In this document: piece after piece, positions 34,430 through 45,194 of the stretch
Layout: each line of letters opens with the position of its first letter
Numbering within the stretch: position 1 is the stretch's first letter
Source of the DNA: Inia geoffrensis
Taxonomy: Eukaryota > Chordata > Mammalia > Artiodactyla > Iniidae
Assembly: GCA_036417435.1 (NCBI GenBank)
Contig: CM070899.1
Location: forward strand, 175,241,494 to 175,305,493
DNA: 64,000 bases
Reading direction: 5' to 3'
Made by a program: the position numbers and the translations under genes
The notes under the pieces: model-generated
What the model saw: the letters and a program-made list of their open reading frames with translations, nothing else
The model's database searches: none
What the model was told of the DNA's origin: nothing

Positions 34430-35240
34430 ATCCAGGGCCAGTCTGCAAACTATTTGTTACTGATCCACAACAAAATAGGTCAAGAAACTGAGAATAAGCA
34501 TGTAGTAACTTTTATAACAATTACGTTTGTCTGTTGAATTAACGATAAAGAAAAAGTTAGACTTGTATTCTGTACGTCTTTGCTTTTTAGATGTATTTTT
34601 CTAATAACTCATTTTTACTGTATTTTATAAAGTTTCAGTGCAAAATGCACTGGGAAGTAAAAATAATAATTCTGTATCAGAGATCATTTGAGCAGCACAA
34701 TTTCACCTAAACTCTCACTCAGAGCAGAAGCCCTTTCTCTATTTCTGGCCAACCAGCCTCTAACACTTTCCGGTAAACATTCAAAATTTGTACCACCTAA
34801 TTTCCACTTGCAGATTTTTTCCTAACTTTACTATTTGTATTTTGACCTTGGAAGGTTCTCCTGCTCTGTCAGAGGAGTTGGGGCGTGACAGGCTCCAGCA
34901 AGGCTAATGTAGATCTGAGGCTCAGTTTTCTACAAAAGAACAAACCTTCTATTTTTGACATTTTATGATCCCAGGTTTCATTCATGAGCTTTTCTATCCC
35001 TCTGACACATGAGGCAAGTCTCTGCCACCAAGAATAGTCCAGTGCAGCCACTCCCTTGAAGAAAGCTCCCTTTTTGACATTTAATGACTTGATTATACAA
35101 CAACAGTACATCCCATGTACCATTTACATGGGATAAATAATACTAGATTACTCGAATCCAAAAAAAGTAAAGGTTAATAGAGTTGCTGTAGAAAGCAGAT
35201 CTCTGCTTTCCTATAAATCATTAAGTTTAGTAGTAGTAGC
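34430..35240. other. Unique AT-rich DNA
   Basis: No gene or named repeat. Confidence 0.4.
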
Positions 35241-35505
35241 AATAACAGTAATAATACAGCTAACAATTATTGAGCACCTATTATATGCCAAACATTGGGT
35301 TAAGTGCTTTGCATAAATTATCTCATTTATTCTTCGAAATAACACTTAGAAAGGTAATGTATATTTCTTATCTGTATATTCCCATTATACAGATAAGAAA
35401 ACTGAGGTATGGAGAGGTTAAGAAACTCTCCCAAACACATGGCTAAAGAGGGGTTGGGCCAAGATTAGAATCCTACTGATGTGAACCCCAGAGCCTGCAT
35501 TCTTT

Positions 35506-35859
35506 TTTTTTTTTTTTTTAATTTATTTATTTATTTTTGGCTGCGTTGAGTCTTTGTTGCTGTGCCCAGCCTTTCTCTAGTTGTGGCAAGCGGGGGCTAC
35601 TCTTCGTTGCAGTGTGCAAGCTTCTCATTGCAGTGGCTTGTCTTGTTGCACAGCATGGGCTCTAGGCATGTGGGCTTCAGTAGTTGTGGCACGCGGGCTC
35701 AGTAGTTGTGGCTCGTGGGTTCTAGAGCACAGGCTGCGTAGTTCTGGCACACAGGCTTAGTTGCTCCGTGGCATGTGGGCTCTTCCTGGAGCAGAGCTTG
35801 AACCCATATCCCCTGCATTAGCAGGTGGATTCTTACCCACTGCGCCACCAGGGAAGCCC
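35506..35859 (-). mobile_element. tRNA-derived SINE, long type (first insertion in the MIR)
   Basis: Bounded by the perfect 17-bp repeat cagagcctgcattcttt at 35489-35505 and 35860-35876. Confidence 0.95.
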
Positions 35860-35876
35860 CAGAGCCTGCATTCTTT

Positions 35877-36080
35877 CTTTTTTTTTTAAGGATTTTTTTT
35901 GTTTTTAATATGGGCAATTTTTAAAGTCTTTATTGAATTTATTACAACATTGCTTCCATTTTATGTTTTGGTTTTTTGGCCACAAGGCATGTGGGATCTT
36001 AGCTCCCCAACCAGGGATTGAACCTGCACTCCCTGCATTTGAAGGTGAAGTCTTTAACCACTGGACCGCCAGGGAAGTCC
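35877..36080 (-). mobile_element. tRNA-derived SINE, short type with extended tail region (second insertion)
   Basis: Contains 'gaatttattacaacattgct' (35934-35953) and ggccacaaggcatgtggg..., an extended variant also seen in related species' tRNA SINEs. It lies between the second and third copy of the same target sequence (35860-35876 and 36081-36096, the latter with two changes). Confidence 0.88.
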
Positions 36081-36365
36081 CAGAGTCTGCACTCTTAACC
36101 ACCGTGATGTGGGGAGGAGGGAAATGAAAGGCATAAACAAACAAAAAAAGAGTGAAGTATGCTGATTTTTCAAATATGGGTGCTACATTTTTCATGTCAA
36201 ATACTATTCAACTATTTATTTAAAATAATAAATTTACTTAAAGTTATTTAAATAAAGCAACATAGCATTCTCTCAGTATTTTTAATAGATTGACTAAAAC
36301 TAAAATCCCTCAGGCTTATTGTAATTAAGCCCACCTGCATGCAGACTACAAGAAACCCACTTTAT

Positions 36366-36522
36366 TTTTTTTAATTGCCTTGGAATATTTATTTTTATTA
36401 TTTTTATATTTTTGGCCACAGAGCACAGCATGTGGGGATCTTAGTTCCCCCACTAGGGATCAAATCCACGTCCACTGCAGTGGAAGCATGGCATCTTAAC
36501 CACTGGACCACCAGGGAAGTCC
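36366..36522 (-). mobile_element. tRNA-derived SINE, short type
   Basis: Perfect TSD caagaaacccactttat/a at 36349-36365 and 36523-36538. The tail side has a mixed T/A stretch. Confidence 0.93.
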
Positions 36523-36540
36523 CAAGAAACCCACTTTAAT

Positions 36541-37212
36541 ATTAAGATATAGTTTAGTTTAAAATAAAACAATAGAAAGAGACATGGTATGCAAGCACTA
36601 GTGACAAGAAATCTGGAATGACCATATTAGTATCAGCCAGGGAGATTGTAGGTCAAGCCATATATCATCAGAGAAAAAGAGAGGCATTTCATATTGACAA
36701 AAGGTCAATTCATCACAAAGACATAGTGATTATAAATGTGTGTGCACCTAAAAATAGGGCTTTAAAATACATGAAGCAAAAACTGACAGAACCAAAGGGA
36801 TAAATAGACAAATCCACATTTGCCACAGAAGAGTTCAACACTCTTTATTCAGTAACTGACAGAACAAGTGTCAGAAAATCAGTAAGAATATATAAAACCT
36901 TACTATCGAAATCAATCAAATTGACTCAGTTGACATTTATGGAAGCTACCACTAATAACCATAGAATACACCTTTTTTTAAGTGGCATGGAATATTCATC
37001 AGTAAAGACCATATGCTAGGATATAAAATAAGTTTCAATAAATTTAAAAGGATTGAAATCATACTGAGTATATATGCCAACTATAACATAATTATATTAG
37101 AAATTTATAACAGAAATATATGAAATATCCAGTTATTTTAATATTAAGAAACATACTATAAAATAACTTGTGGTTCAAAGAAGAAATGAAAAGGGAAGTT
37201 CAAAAATATTTT
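36541..37212 (+). mobile_element. Old L1 fragment, ORF2 part 1
   Basis: Follows the L1 ORF2 region between endonuclease and reverse transcriptase: 'aggtcaattcatcacaaaga' (36702-36721), 'atgaagcaaaaactgacaga' (36771-36790), 'aataagtttcaataaattta' (37026-37045). Many stops; the longest clean frame is about 60 codons. Split by the SINE that follows. Confidence 0.7.
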
Positions 37213-37560
37213 GGGGCTTCCCTGGTAGTGCAGTGGTTAAGAATCTGCCTGCCAATGCAGGGGAAACGGGTTTGAGCCCTGGTCCGGGAAGATTCCCACA
37301 TGCCACAGAGCAACTAAGCCCACGCGCCACAACTACAGAGCCTGCGGTCTAGAGCCCTCGAGCCACAACTACTGAAGCCCATGTGCCACAACTACTTAAG
37401 CCTGTGCGCCTAGAGCCTGTGCTCTGCAACAAGAGAAGCCACCGCGAGGAGAAGCCCATGCACCGCAACGAAGAGTAGTCCCCTCTCGCTGCAACTAGAG
37501 AAATAGCCTGTGCACAGCAACAAAGACCCAACACAGCCAAAAATAAATAAATTTATTTAA
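37213..37560 (+). mobile_element. tRNA-derived SINE, long type
   Basis: Inserted in the old L1. Approximate TSD aaaaatatttt (37202-37212) and aaaaaaatttt (37561-37571). Confidence 0.93.
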
Positions 37561-37571
37561 AAAAAAATTTT

Positions 37572-37951
37572 AATCAGCATAATTCATCACAATAACAGAA
37601 GTAAGGAGAAAAATCATTTGGTAATTTCAATAGATGGCAAAAAAAGAATTTGGCAAAATTCAACAACCATATATAATAAAAATAAATGCAGAGGGAAATA
37701 GGTCACACAATATCTACAAATAAAACCTACAGTTAACATTATATTTAATGGTGAAATGCTGAGTGTTCTGTCTACTATTGCCACTTCCAATCAACATTTT
37801 ATTCAAGTTCTTAGTTATTGAAATAAGACAAGAAAAATAAATAAAAGACATACAAGTTGGAAAGAAGAAATTAAAACCATCTTTCAACAAGATGAAATAA
37901 TTGTGAACATAGAAGTTATGAAGAATCCATAAAAATCTCATTCTGTCAGTT
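37572..37951 (+). mobile_element. Old L1 fragment, ORF2 part 2
   Basis: 'ggcaaaattcaacaaccat' (37652-37670) and 'attatatttaatggtgaaat' (37738-37757) belong to the L1 reverse-transcriptase region. The stretch between part 1 and part 2 in an intact L1 is missing, so a deletion accompanied or preceded the SINE. Confidence 0.65.
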
Positions 37952-37968
37952 CAGTGCTCCTGGGTTTT

Positions 37969-38114
37969 TTCTTGTTGCTGTTTGTTCATTTTGGTTTGGT
38001 TTTTTTGGTCAAGCCACATGGCCTGCAGGATCTTAGTTCCCCAACCAGGGATCAAACCTGGGGCCCCAGCAGTGTGAGCACCAAGTCCTAACCACTGGAC
38101 CGCCAAGGAATTCC
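37969..38114 (-). mobile_element. tRNA-derived SINE, short type
   Basis: Perfect 17-bp TSD cagtgctcctgggtttt (37952-37968, 38115-38131). Confidence 0.95.
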
Positions 38115-38131
38115 CAGTGCTCCTGGGTTTT

Positions 38132-38689
38132 GAGTCAGTTGAGTTTGAACTGTTGGGAAGGTTCCTGGATGAATAAACTTTACAAATTTGTCAGATACTA
38201 TATCATCTAAAAATTCCATTGAAGTACAAGGCAATCAACTATATGATATTTTTGTTCCAGATATTTTTATCCAAGTACCTATAGATTTAACTAACATGCA
38301 AGTGAATAAACAGATACATATGTAGAAATCAGTGTTAAGAAATTCCATGCAAAATGTAGGGAAATGTCTTAGAAATCTGAGCTTAGGAACTAAAATTCAG
38401 AGATTCTAGACCCTTTCTAAGTAGTATGTCCAAAACAATACTGGTATCAGGTAAGCAACAGCCTGGATTCTGTCTTCGGTTTATGACTGTGTATGAAAAA
38501 GGAAATAAATTTGTAGAATAGATTCCATACTCTTTAAACCCTTTCTTAACACATTAAGTTATATGTTTTATTAAATGTTTTAGAAACATATGTAATAAAG
38601 CAACTAATAATATGTCATAGGCTTTAGCACAATTAAATAAACAAAATTTTAATTGCAGAAAATGTGTTCTACAGTAAAACACATACATA
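38132..38689. other. Unassigned AT-rich DNA
   Basis: May belong to the old L1 around it, but I cannot align it by eye. Confidence 0.35.
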
Positions 38690-38930
38690 CAGAGTCAAGA
38701 GCCTACCCTTTGACCTAATAATTCTATTCCTGGGATTTTAGCCTAAAGAAATACAAGATTCCTGAATTGTTTACGCACAAAAACGTTCACTGCAACATTT
38801 TTTATAACAATAAAAGAATGGATTCTGCCTAGACGTCCAACAAAAGTAAACCAGAGTTCAACCACGGGACAGACTATTACGTAAACGTATGTGCGATATA
38901 GAAAAGATGTAATAATATGGGGAAAGTAAT
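38690..38930 (+). mobile_element. Old L1 ORF2 C-terminal remnant
   Basis: 'ctaataattctattcctggg' (38715-38734), 'acgttcactgcaacattttt' (38782-38801), 'tataacaataaaagaatgg' match the L1 segment upstream of the ORF2 stop, strongly diverged. Confidence 0.5.
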
Positions 38931-39535
38931 CATTGCTAACATTTATTGAGTACTTTCTGAAAGCCAGGAATGGTGTTAAGGGCTTTCTGTTGTGCTCCAA
39001 AGACAAAGAACAAGATAAACTCAAAGGCCCAATATTGCCAGAACAAAGAGTTACAGGACTCCTATCATTCTGTCACCATGTGACCATTGCAATGTCCCAG
39101 AACCCTCCCAAGCAGCATGCCCTGTCCCTTTCCCATCCCCATATAAGGAAAGACATTTGCTCTGTTTTTCTCCCGCTCAGCACACTGAAAGTATACATAC
39201 TCTGCCCAGTCAGCAGATGACTTGCAGTTTCCGTGGCTATGAAAACAGACAAGCAACTCTTTAATAAACTCTATTTTCCTTACACTCTGTCTTGTGTCTG
39301 GAAATTCTTTTCCAACCCGTGCTCGGACCACGACAGGCTTCCCACATACTAGCTCATGCCATATTCATAAGAGAGTCCTATTGGAAAAAGTCCTTTCATT
39401 GCTCCCATTTTAGAAATGAGAAAGTAATCTGTAGAAAGATTACTAACTTGTCCAAAGTCACACAGATATTGAGGAAGCTGGCATTTGAACCTAGGCAGTG
39501 ATACTCCAGAGACTGCCTGCTCTTTACCAGTGTTA
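38931..39535 (-). repeat. MIR split by a solo LTR
   Basis: 'aacatttattgagtactttc' (38938-38957) to ggtgttaagggctttc is antisense MIR. It resumes at 39336 (ggcttcccacatactagct), passes 'cattttagaaatgagaaagt' (39407-39426) and 'cacacagatattgaggaag', and ends with 'ctgcctgctctttaccagtg' (39512-39531). Confidence 0.75.
38988..39335 (+). mobile_element. Solo LTR of an endogenous retrovirus (about 348 bp)
   Basis: Starts tgttgtgctcc and ends ccacgaca (TG...CA). It contains a TATA-like catataagg (39140-39148) and AATAAA in ttaataaactctatt (39261-39275). The 3' end is 'tcttttccaacccgtgctcg' followed by gaccacgaca. It interrupts an MIR: ggctttc stands before it and ggcttcc after it. No internal retroviral sequence, so it arose by LTR-LTR recombination. 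Confidence 0.7.
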
Positions 39536-39537
39536 AA

Positions 39538-39725
39538 CCAAAAATATAGGATGCAAAATTATAGAAAGTGATCATATCTCCCACATTTTCAAAAGGGGAG
39601 AGGGGGACAGAGGGGGCAAAATGCATCAGAAGATTAACAATGGTTTTCTCTGGGTGGGGAGTTCATGGGTTTTTTCCTTTCTACTTTCTGCATGTTCTAG
39701 TTTTTCAATAATATAAATAGAGATG
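39538..39725 (+). repeat. Possible old L1 3'UTR remnant
   Basis: 'aacaatggttttctctgggt' (39634-39653) followed by T-rich sequence and 'tttttcaataatataaat' resembles the 3'UTR of old L1s. Compare 17521-17715. Confidence 0.35.
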
Positions 39726-41872
39726 TTTATCACAGACATTCATTTTAATCCACCTTCCAGTCCTTGCTTATGCATGGTCATTTAAGTTAAAAAGGAAATG
39801 GCCCTCCCCCAAATCTGCCCTCCAAGGCCACACCTGGGAGGATTGGCTGTGTCCACTCATGCTGCCCAGGCAAAATTTACATGAGACAAGGTTAGGATTT
39901 AGCCTTCAACACTGAAGACTCATTCAATTTGCCTGCACAAAGCCCTTCCCTCTTGTCCCACTTTCTATGACCCTCTCCACCAGCCCCATTCCATTCCCCA
40001 GCCTGTGAATCCCTTTGAGGAAAACGACCTGGTGTAACTCACATTTCCATCCCTCTCCAGGCCTAGACCAGAACCTCACATATAACTTAATAAATAAAAA
40101 TTTGAAAAGCCAAGATGCTGTGATCAGAAGAGAAAATTTCCCAGAACAAAAAATATGACTATGGACTTCAAAGGAGAGGAGGTCTTCTCTCACCAGGTGG
40201 ATCAGATCCTACTCCAAGAAGGTGTGAGGATAATGTTGTAGCCCTGCGGCGCCCATTGTGACCACCCAGATTCCCTCCTGTGGGGTGGGGCAGGGTGGGG
40301 GGCAGCAGGGCAGCAGAGCACAGAGTCACTCCTCCAGCTGCTGGTAGTGTTGGCTGCTAACGGTCACAGTTGAATCTCTTCCCTCTCCCTAGTGGAAGAC
40401 CACAAGCAATGACTGGGAAGTGTCCTGGTACAAAGACACTCAATCTGGGACAGCTCCAAAGAGCCATCCCGGCTCTGAGCTCCCCTTGAGATTGGCTGAG
40501 GCCCTCGTTATTGCCTTGTAGCTCAACCGTTCCCTCTGCTCAGTCCTGTTTCCTTCACTCCTTGAGCTGTTAATACCAGGTGCACTCCTCAACACGACTT
40601 CTGCATGCGAATCTCCCTCTCGGAGTCTGTGTCCCAGGAACCTGACCTAAGAGAACCTCTGAAAACGCTGGGGCCTGATTGTTAATGAGATAGAGGTGCC
40701 TTGCGTGGGTTGAGGCCAGGAGTTCAGTCAAGTGGGAGGATACCCAATAGATTTTTAAGTCTTAGGAAGGCAAGGGGCAAGTTCAAGAAGGTGGGTAGTG
40801 GGGGTGTTGGGGTCAAATGCAGGGAGGAGTGATTGAGTCCTGGTAGCCTTAGGCAGATAGAGATAGGTGAGGTGGGCAGGGAATGAGTAAACCAGTTTTA
40901 AATTACCTTAATAAGGAGGTTGGTTAACCATGATCCCAAGACAAAAACAGATTTCATACTGCCTGCTAGAAATCAGCACTAGTGTCCCCAGGGTGTAGAT
41001 TATACAGCCTCAAAGCCAGAGGCTTCAAGAAAGAATCTGCCTTTTACTGAGGCAAATAGAGAAATGTTGGATTACCTCTAAAAACACCCCATAAAGACTC
41101 TGGTTACAGGAAGCATTCCACAGGAGGAGATAATGTCCTTTCCATTAAATCCAGGTGCTAGCCAGCATCTCTGATAATCCCTGAAATTACTATTGACAGC
41201 TATCTGTGGCCCATCATTATGTCATGCACCATTCTGACAAAACATACATGAGGCACAAACACTACCACCTCCACGGCTGTATCGTGACATCACAGCCATT
41301 TAGCTCATTGTGCCGCTAAAGCTTTCCAAGCACAGTATCTAAATCATATGAATGTTCATACCTTGAGTCCCCCACTCAGGTGTCCCCACACACTCACAGG
41401 CTGGCCCAGCAACAACCCAGGGCCTGCATGACTAAAAGCTACCTATCCAGATGGCAATATGGCCCTTCTCAGGATGTGGATACCACCAAGGCCCCCAGAA
41501 GGTTCCAAGGCAGACCAAAAGCAGAACCCTGAGAAGATGCAGAAGAGCAGGAGATATACCAGCTATACAGGTGAGGCTGTCAGATCCTGTCTATCAACTT
41601 AAAATCAACCAACCCAATAGCAATCAAAACCATTAGAAACAACTATTCTTTGACTCCACTCTTGGAAAGTTACCACAGTTATGTTTGCACATGTGTCCAA
41701 GAATGTCCAAGATAGTCCAAGACTATCCAACTAGGATAGTCACTGTGTCACTTTGATGTCAGCTAGAGACTCCTAGCTTCTTGGGATCCATGTAAGACCA
41801 GATAAAAGCCACATAAAGAACCAAAGCACCCTCATGTCCACCCCCCCGCAAGGTTTCTTCAAATTCCCAGGA
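39726..41872. other. Unique non-coding DNA
   Basis: 2.1 kb, the longest stretch free of young repeats. No gene supported. 41697-41740 holds a local cluster of gtccaaga-type units (tgtccaagaatgtccaaga...) that look like slippage. G-rich patches lie at 40280-40305 and 40795-40815. Confidence 0.4.
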
Positions 41873-42007
41873 GGGAATTCCCTGGTGGCCCAGCGGTTAG
41901 GACTCTGTGCTTTCACTGCCGAGGGTCTGGGGTTAAATCCCTGGTTGGGGAACTAAGATCCCACAAGCCGAGTGGTGCAGCCAAAAAAAAAAAAAAAAAA
42001 AAAAAAA
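41873..42007 (+). mobile_element. tRNA-derived SINE, short type
   Basis: Head gggaattccctggtggccc, A tail of 26 bases (41982-42007). No convincing TSD. Confidence 0.92.
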
Positions 42008-42655
42008 TTAGAGTTCCCCTACCCTCTCCTCAGGTTCAATAATTTACAAAGATGGCTCATAGAACTCAGGGATATGATAAAGGATACAGATGAATGGGCC
42101 AGATGAAAAGATACATAGGCAAGGTTCAGAAGCATCCCAAGCACAGCAGTCTCTGTCCCTGTGGAAGTGGGGTGCACCTCCTTCCCAGCACATAGATGTA
42201 TTCACCAACCCAGAAGCTCTCTGAACCCCATTGTTCAAGGATTTTTACAGAGGCATCATCATGGAGGCATGACTGAATTTTAACTCAATTTCTAGCCCCC
42301 CTCCCCTCTCCAGAGAATAGCAGGTGGGACTGAAAATTCTATGCTTCGAATCATGACTTGGTCTTTCTGGTGATCGGTACCCATTCAGGAAGCTACCAAG
42401 AATAGCCTCATCAGACAAAATATTCTATTATCTGCGAAATTCCAAGGGATTTAGGAGCTCTCAATCAGACACTCCTACCACTCACGAAATTACAAGTGTT
42501 TTAGGACTTCTGCCAGAAACCAAGGTCCAGATATGAGCAGGAACGGGGGGTCAAGACCAATATATATATTTCTTGTTATTTCACATACACCCACGGAAGG
42601 CCTCTCACTAGCTGCCTCCTTTTGTACAACACCCAGTGTTCAACCATGCTTGGTT
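42008..42655. other. Unique non-coding DNA
   Basis: Nothing recognised. Confidence 0.4.
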
Positions 42656-42815
42656 TCAATGAATGCGTACCAACCACTATGCTAATCACTCGACATACAT
42701 TATCTCATTTCACCCTCACAAAAACCCTACGAAGAGGAAATTATTTTTATGATAAAGAAACTAAGCCTTAGCAAAATAATATAATTTATGCCAAAGTCAC
42801 ATAATATATTAGTTA
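42656..42815 (-). repeat. MIR fragment
   Basis: 'tacattatctcatttcaccc' (42696-42715), 'ctcacaaaaaccctacgaag' and 'gataaagaaactaagcctta' (42751-42770) follow the antisense MIR. Confidence 0.75.
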
Positions 42816-42825
42816 AGGGATTAGC

Positions 42826-43180
42826 TATGCTGCTGTAACAAAAAGAGCTAAGTATACAGCAGCTTAAATAAGACAGAAATTTATTTCTCTCTCACATGAC
42901 AGTGGTGAGAGATGGATCTGCTTTCTTCAACACATAGCTTCCAAACATGCTCCAATTACTGCTGATGCCCAGCCAATGGAAATGGGGGGAGAGGATTAGA
43001 ACCAAGCATCATTAAGAAGATGATCCAGAAGTTGCATGCATCACCTCTGCCCACCTCCCACTGGTCCAAATTTAGTCACATGTCCAGAGTTAGGTGGGCA
43101 ATAGAGCCTGTAGCTGAGAAACCATGTGGCCAGTGAAAACTCTAAGACATGCTTTTACTAAAAGGAAAAATAGAAAGTGG
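42826..43180 (-). mobile_element. Worn ERVL/MaLR-like LTR
   Basis: 'ctatgctgctgtaacaaaaa' (42825-42844), 'cagaaatttatttctctctc' (42875-42894) and, distally, 'actggtccaaatttagtcac' (43060-43079) match the same family as 29043-29640. Confidence 0.5.
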
Positions 43181-43500
43181 ATGCTGGGAGAAGTTAACAG
43201 TCTCAGAAGACCAACTTCTTTGTAAAGAGCTACACTGAAATCCTGGCCTGTTTGTATCCAGAACCATCTTTCTTAATCATATCAAAGCACCTCTCTAAAC
43301 ACTTGAAAAACTTTCTTTCCTTGGAGTCTGTGATTTTCCTCTGTTTCTGCTGAAGTTCAGGTCTCTTCAGGTCTAAAGGTGAGGATCTCACCCCGTCACC
43401 CTCCAGCCTCTCCCCTTGACTATTACTGGCTCCTCAAGTACTAAATTATCCTTGTGGTTTTCCTATATCCTGCCTACAACTTTGTCAATAATCCCTTTTA
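43181..43500. other. Unique non-coding DNA
   Basis: No feature seen. Confidence 0.4.
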
Positions 43501-43513
43501 TAAGCACTCTGCA

Positions 43514-43646
43514 GGGAGTTCCCTAGCACTCCATTGGTTAGGACTCAGCACTTTCACTGCAGGAGCTGGGGCTCAATCCCTGGTCTGGGAACTAAGATCC
43601 CACAAGCCCATGCAACGTAGCCCCCCCCACCGCCCCCCCAAAAAAA
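43514..43646 (+). mobile_element. tRNA-derived SINE, short type
   Basis: TSD (g/c)cactctgca on both sides (43505-43513 and 43648-43656). The tail region carries an unusual run of C (43620-43640) before the A tail. Confidence 0.9.
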
Positions 43647-43867
43647 CCACTCTGCAAAATCCCCACTTGGAGTGTGCTATGTGTTTCCTGCTGGAACCTT
43701 GACTAATTCTCGTCATTCATGGTCCACCCTGCAGGGCAGTGGCCAAAGATGACTTTCAGGTTCATCAGAGTGAAATATTTACAAAACTTAGAAATGCTTC
43801 CTCCTAACACTGACCTGCCTTCTTCAATAAAAAAATAAGAATAAGCTCCAAGGTGGCTGTGACCCTC

Positions 43868-43990
43868 CGTTTTACTATTTATTCTTGGAGCCCAGCACAA
43901 TACTTAGCACAGAGCAGGCACACTAAATATCACATACAAATGAACACTGAGTCCTACATAGAGTAGTTTCTCAACAAATGTGTGTCTGAT
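43868..43990 (+). repeat. L2 3' end fragment(s)
   Basis: 'gagcccagcacaatacttag' (43889-43908) and, again, 'agtagtttctcaacaaatgt' (43962-43981) each resemble the end of L2/MIR; possibly two overlapping ancient copies. Confidence 0.45.
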
Positions 43991-44081
43991 GATTACTCGA
44001 ATGGCCCCAACCTTGTTTATAACAACTTCAAACAATTCCTTCTGAAGCCATAAGAGATTTTTTTTAAGAGAAAAAATTACA

Positions 44082-44326
44082 GGACTTCCCTGGTGGTCCA
44101 GTGGTAAAGAATCTGCCTTCCAAAGCAGGGGGCACGGGTTCAATCGCTGGTGGGGGAACTAAGATCCCACATGCCACAGGGCAACTAAGCTTGGATGCTC
44201 TGGAGCCTGCGTGTCACTAGAGAGCACACACACCACAACTAGAGAGAAACCAACGTGCCACAACGAAAAGCCTGTGCACCACAACTAAGACCCGACACAG
44301 CCAAATAAATAACTTTTTTTTTTTTT
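44082..44326 (+). mobile_element. tRNA-derived SINE, long type variant
   Basis: Head ggacttccctggtggtcc; 'cacaccacaactagagagaa' module (44229-44248) and 'aactaagacccgacacagcc' near the end (44283-44302). Its tail is a T-rich rather than A-rich run (44313-44326), abutting the next SINE's target site. Confidence 0.88.
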
Positions 44327-44339
44327 AATTAGCTGTCCA

Positions 44340-44926
44340 GGGCTTCCCCCATGGCGCAGTGGTTAGGAATCCACCAGCCAACACAGGGGACACAGTTTTT
44401 TTGTTTTTTATGGGTTTTTTTTTTTTGCGGTACGCAGGCCTCTCACTGCGGCGGCCTCTCCCGTTGCGGAGCACAGGCTCTGGACGCGCAGGCTCAGCGG
44501 CCATGGCTCACGGGCCCAGCCGCTCCGTGGCATGTGGGATCTTCCCGGACCGGGGCACGAACCCGTGTCCCCTGCATCGGCAGGCGGACTCTCAACCACT
44601 GCGCCACCAGGGAAGCCTGGGGACACAGTTTTGAGCCCTGGTCTGGGCACATCCCACATGCCGCCGAGCAACTAAACCCATGGGCCACAACTACTGAGCC
44701 TGTGCTCTAGAGCCCACAAGCCACAACTACTGAGTCCACGTGCCACAACTACTGAAGCCCGCACACCTAGAGCCCGTGCTCTGCAACAAGAGAAGCCACC
44801 GCAATGAGAAGCCCGCGCACCGCAAAGAGTAGCCCCTGCTTACCACACTAGAGAAAGCCCACAAGCGGCAACCAAGACCCAGCACAGCCAAAAATAAATA
44901 AATTAAATAAATAATTTTTTTAAAAA
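44340..44926 (+). mobile_element. tRNA-derived SINE, long type, split by a nested SINE
   Basis: Perfect 13-bp TSD aattagctgtcca (44327-44339, 44927-44939). The head 44340-44400 and the body 44619-44926 are one copy; the piece between is a second SINE in opposite orientation. Confidence 0.95.
44401..44618 (-). mobile_element. CHR-2-like SINE nested in a long SINE
   Basis: Perfect 14-bp TSD ggggacacagtttt (44387-44400, 44619-44632) derived from the host SINE. So the CHR-2-like copy is younger than the long copy. Confidence 0.95.
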
Positions 44927-44962
44927 AATTAGCTGTCCAAAATGATTTTTTGAAAAAAGAGA

Positions 44963-45180
44963 GGGCTTCCCTGGTGGCGCAGTGGTTGAGAGTCCGCCTG
45001 CCGATGCAGGGGACAAGGGTTTTTTTGCCCCGGTCTGGGAAGATCCCACATGCCGCGGAGCAGGTGGGCCTGTGAGTCATGGCTGCTGAGCCTGCGCGTC
45101 CGGAGCCTGTGCTCCACAACAGGAGAGGCCACAACAGTGAGAGGCTTGCATACCGCAAAAAATAAATAAATAAAAAATCA
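44963..45180 (+). mobile_element. CHR-2-like SINE with T run in the B box
   Basis: TSD aaaaaagagag on both sides (44953-44962, 45181 on). The B-box position, ggttcgtgcccc in other copies, here is gggttttttttgcccc (45018-45031), so the internal Pol III promoter is broken. Confidence 0.93.
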
Positions 45181-45194
45181 AAAAAGAGAGAGAA

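Larger units (their letters stand above)
35241..36110 (-). repeat. MIR, interrupted twice at one site by SINEs
   Basis: 35262-35490 is antisense MIR ('ttgagcacctattatatgcc', 'aagtgctttgcataaattat', 'acagataagaaaactgaggt'). The last MIR bases (cagagcctgcattctt) now occur three times, each after an insertion. The element finishes at 36081-36110 with actcttaaccaccgtgatg. Confidence 0.85.
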
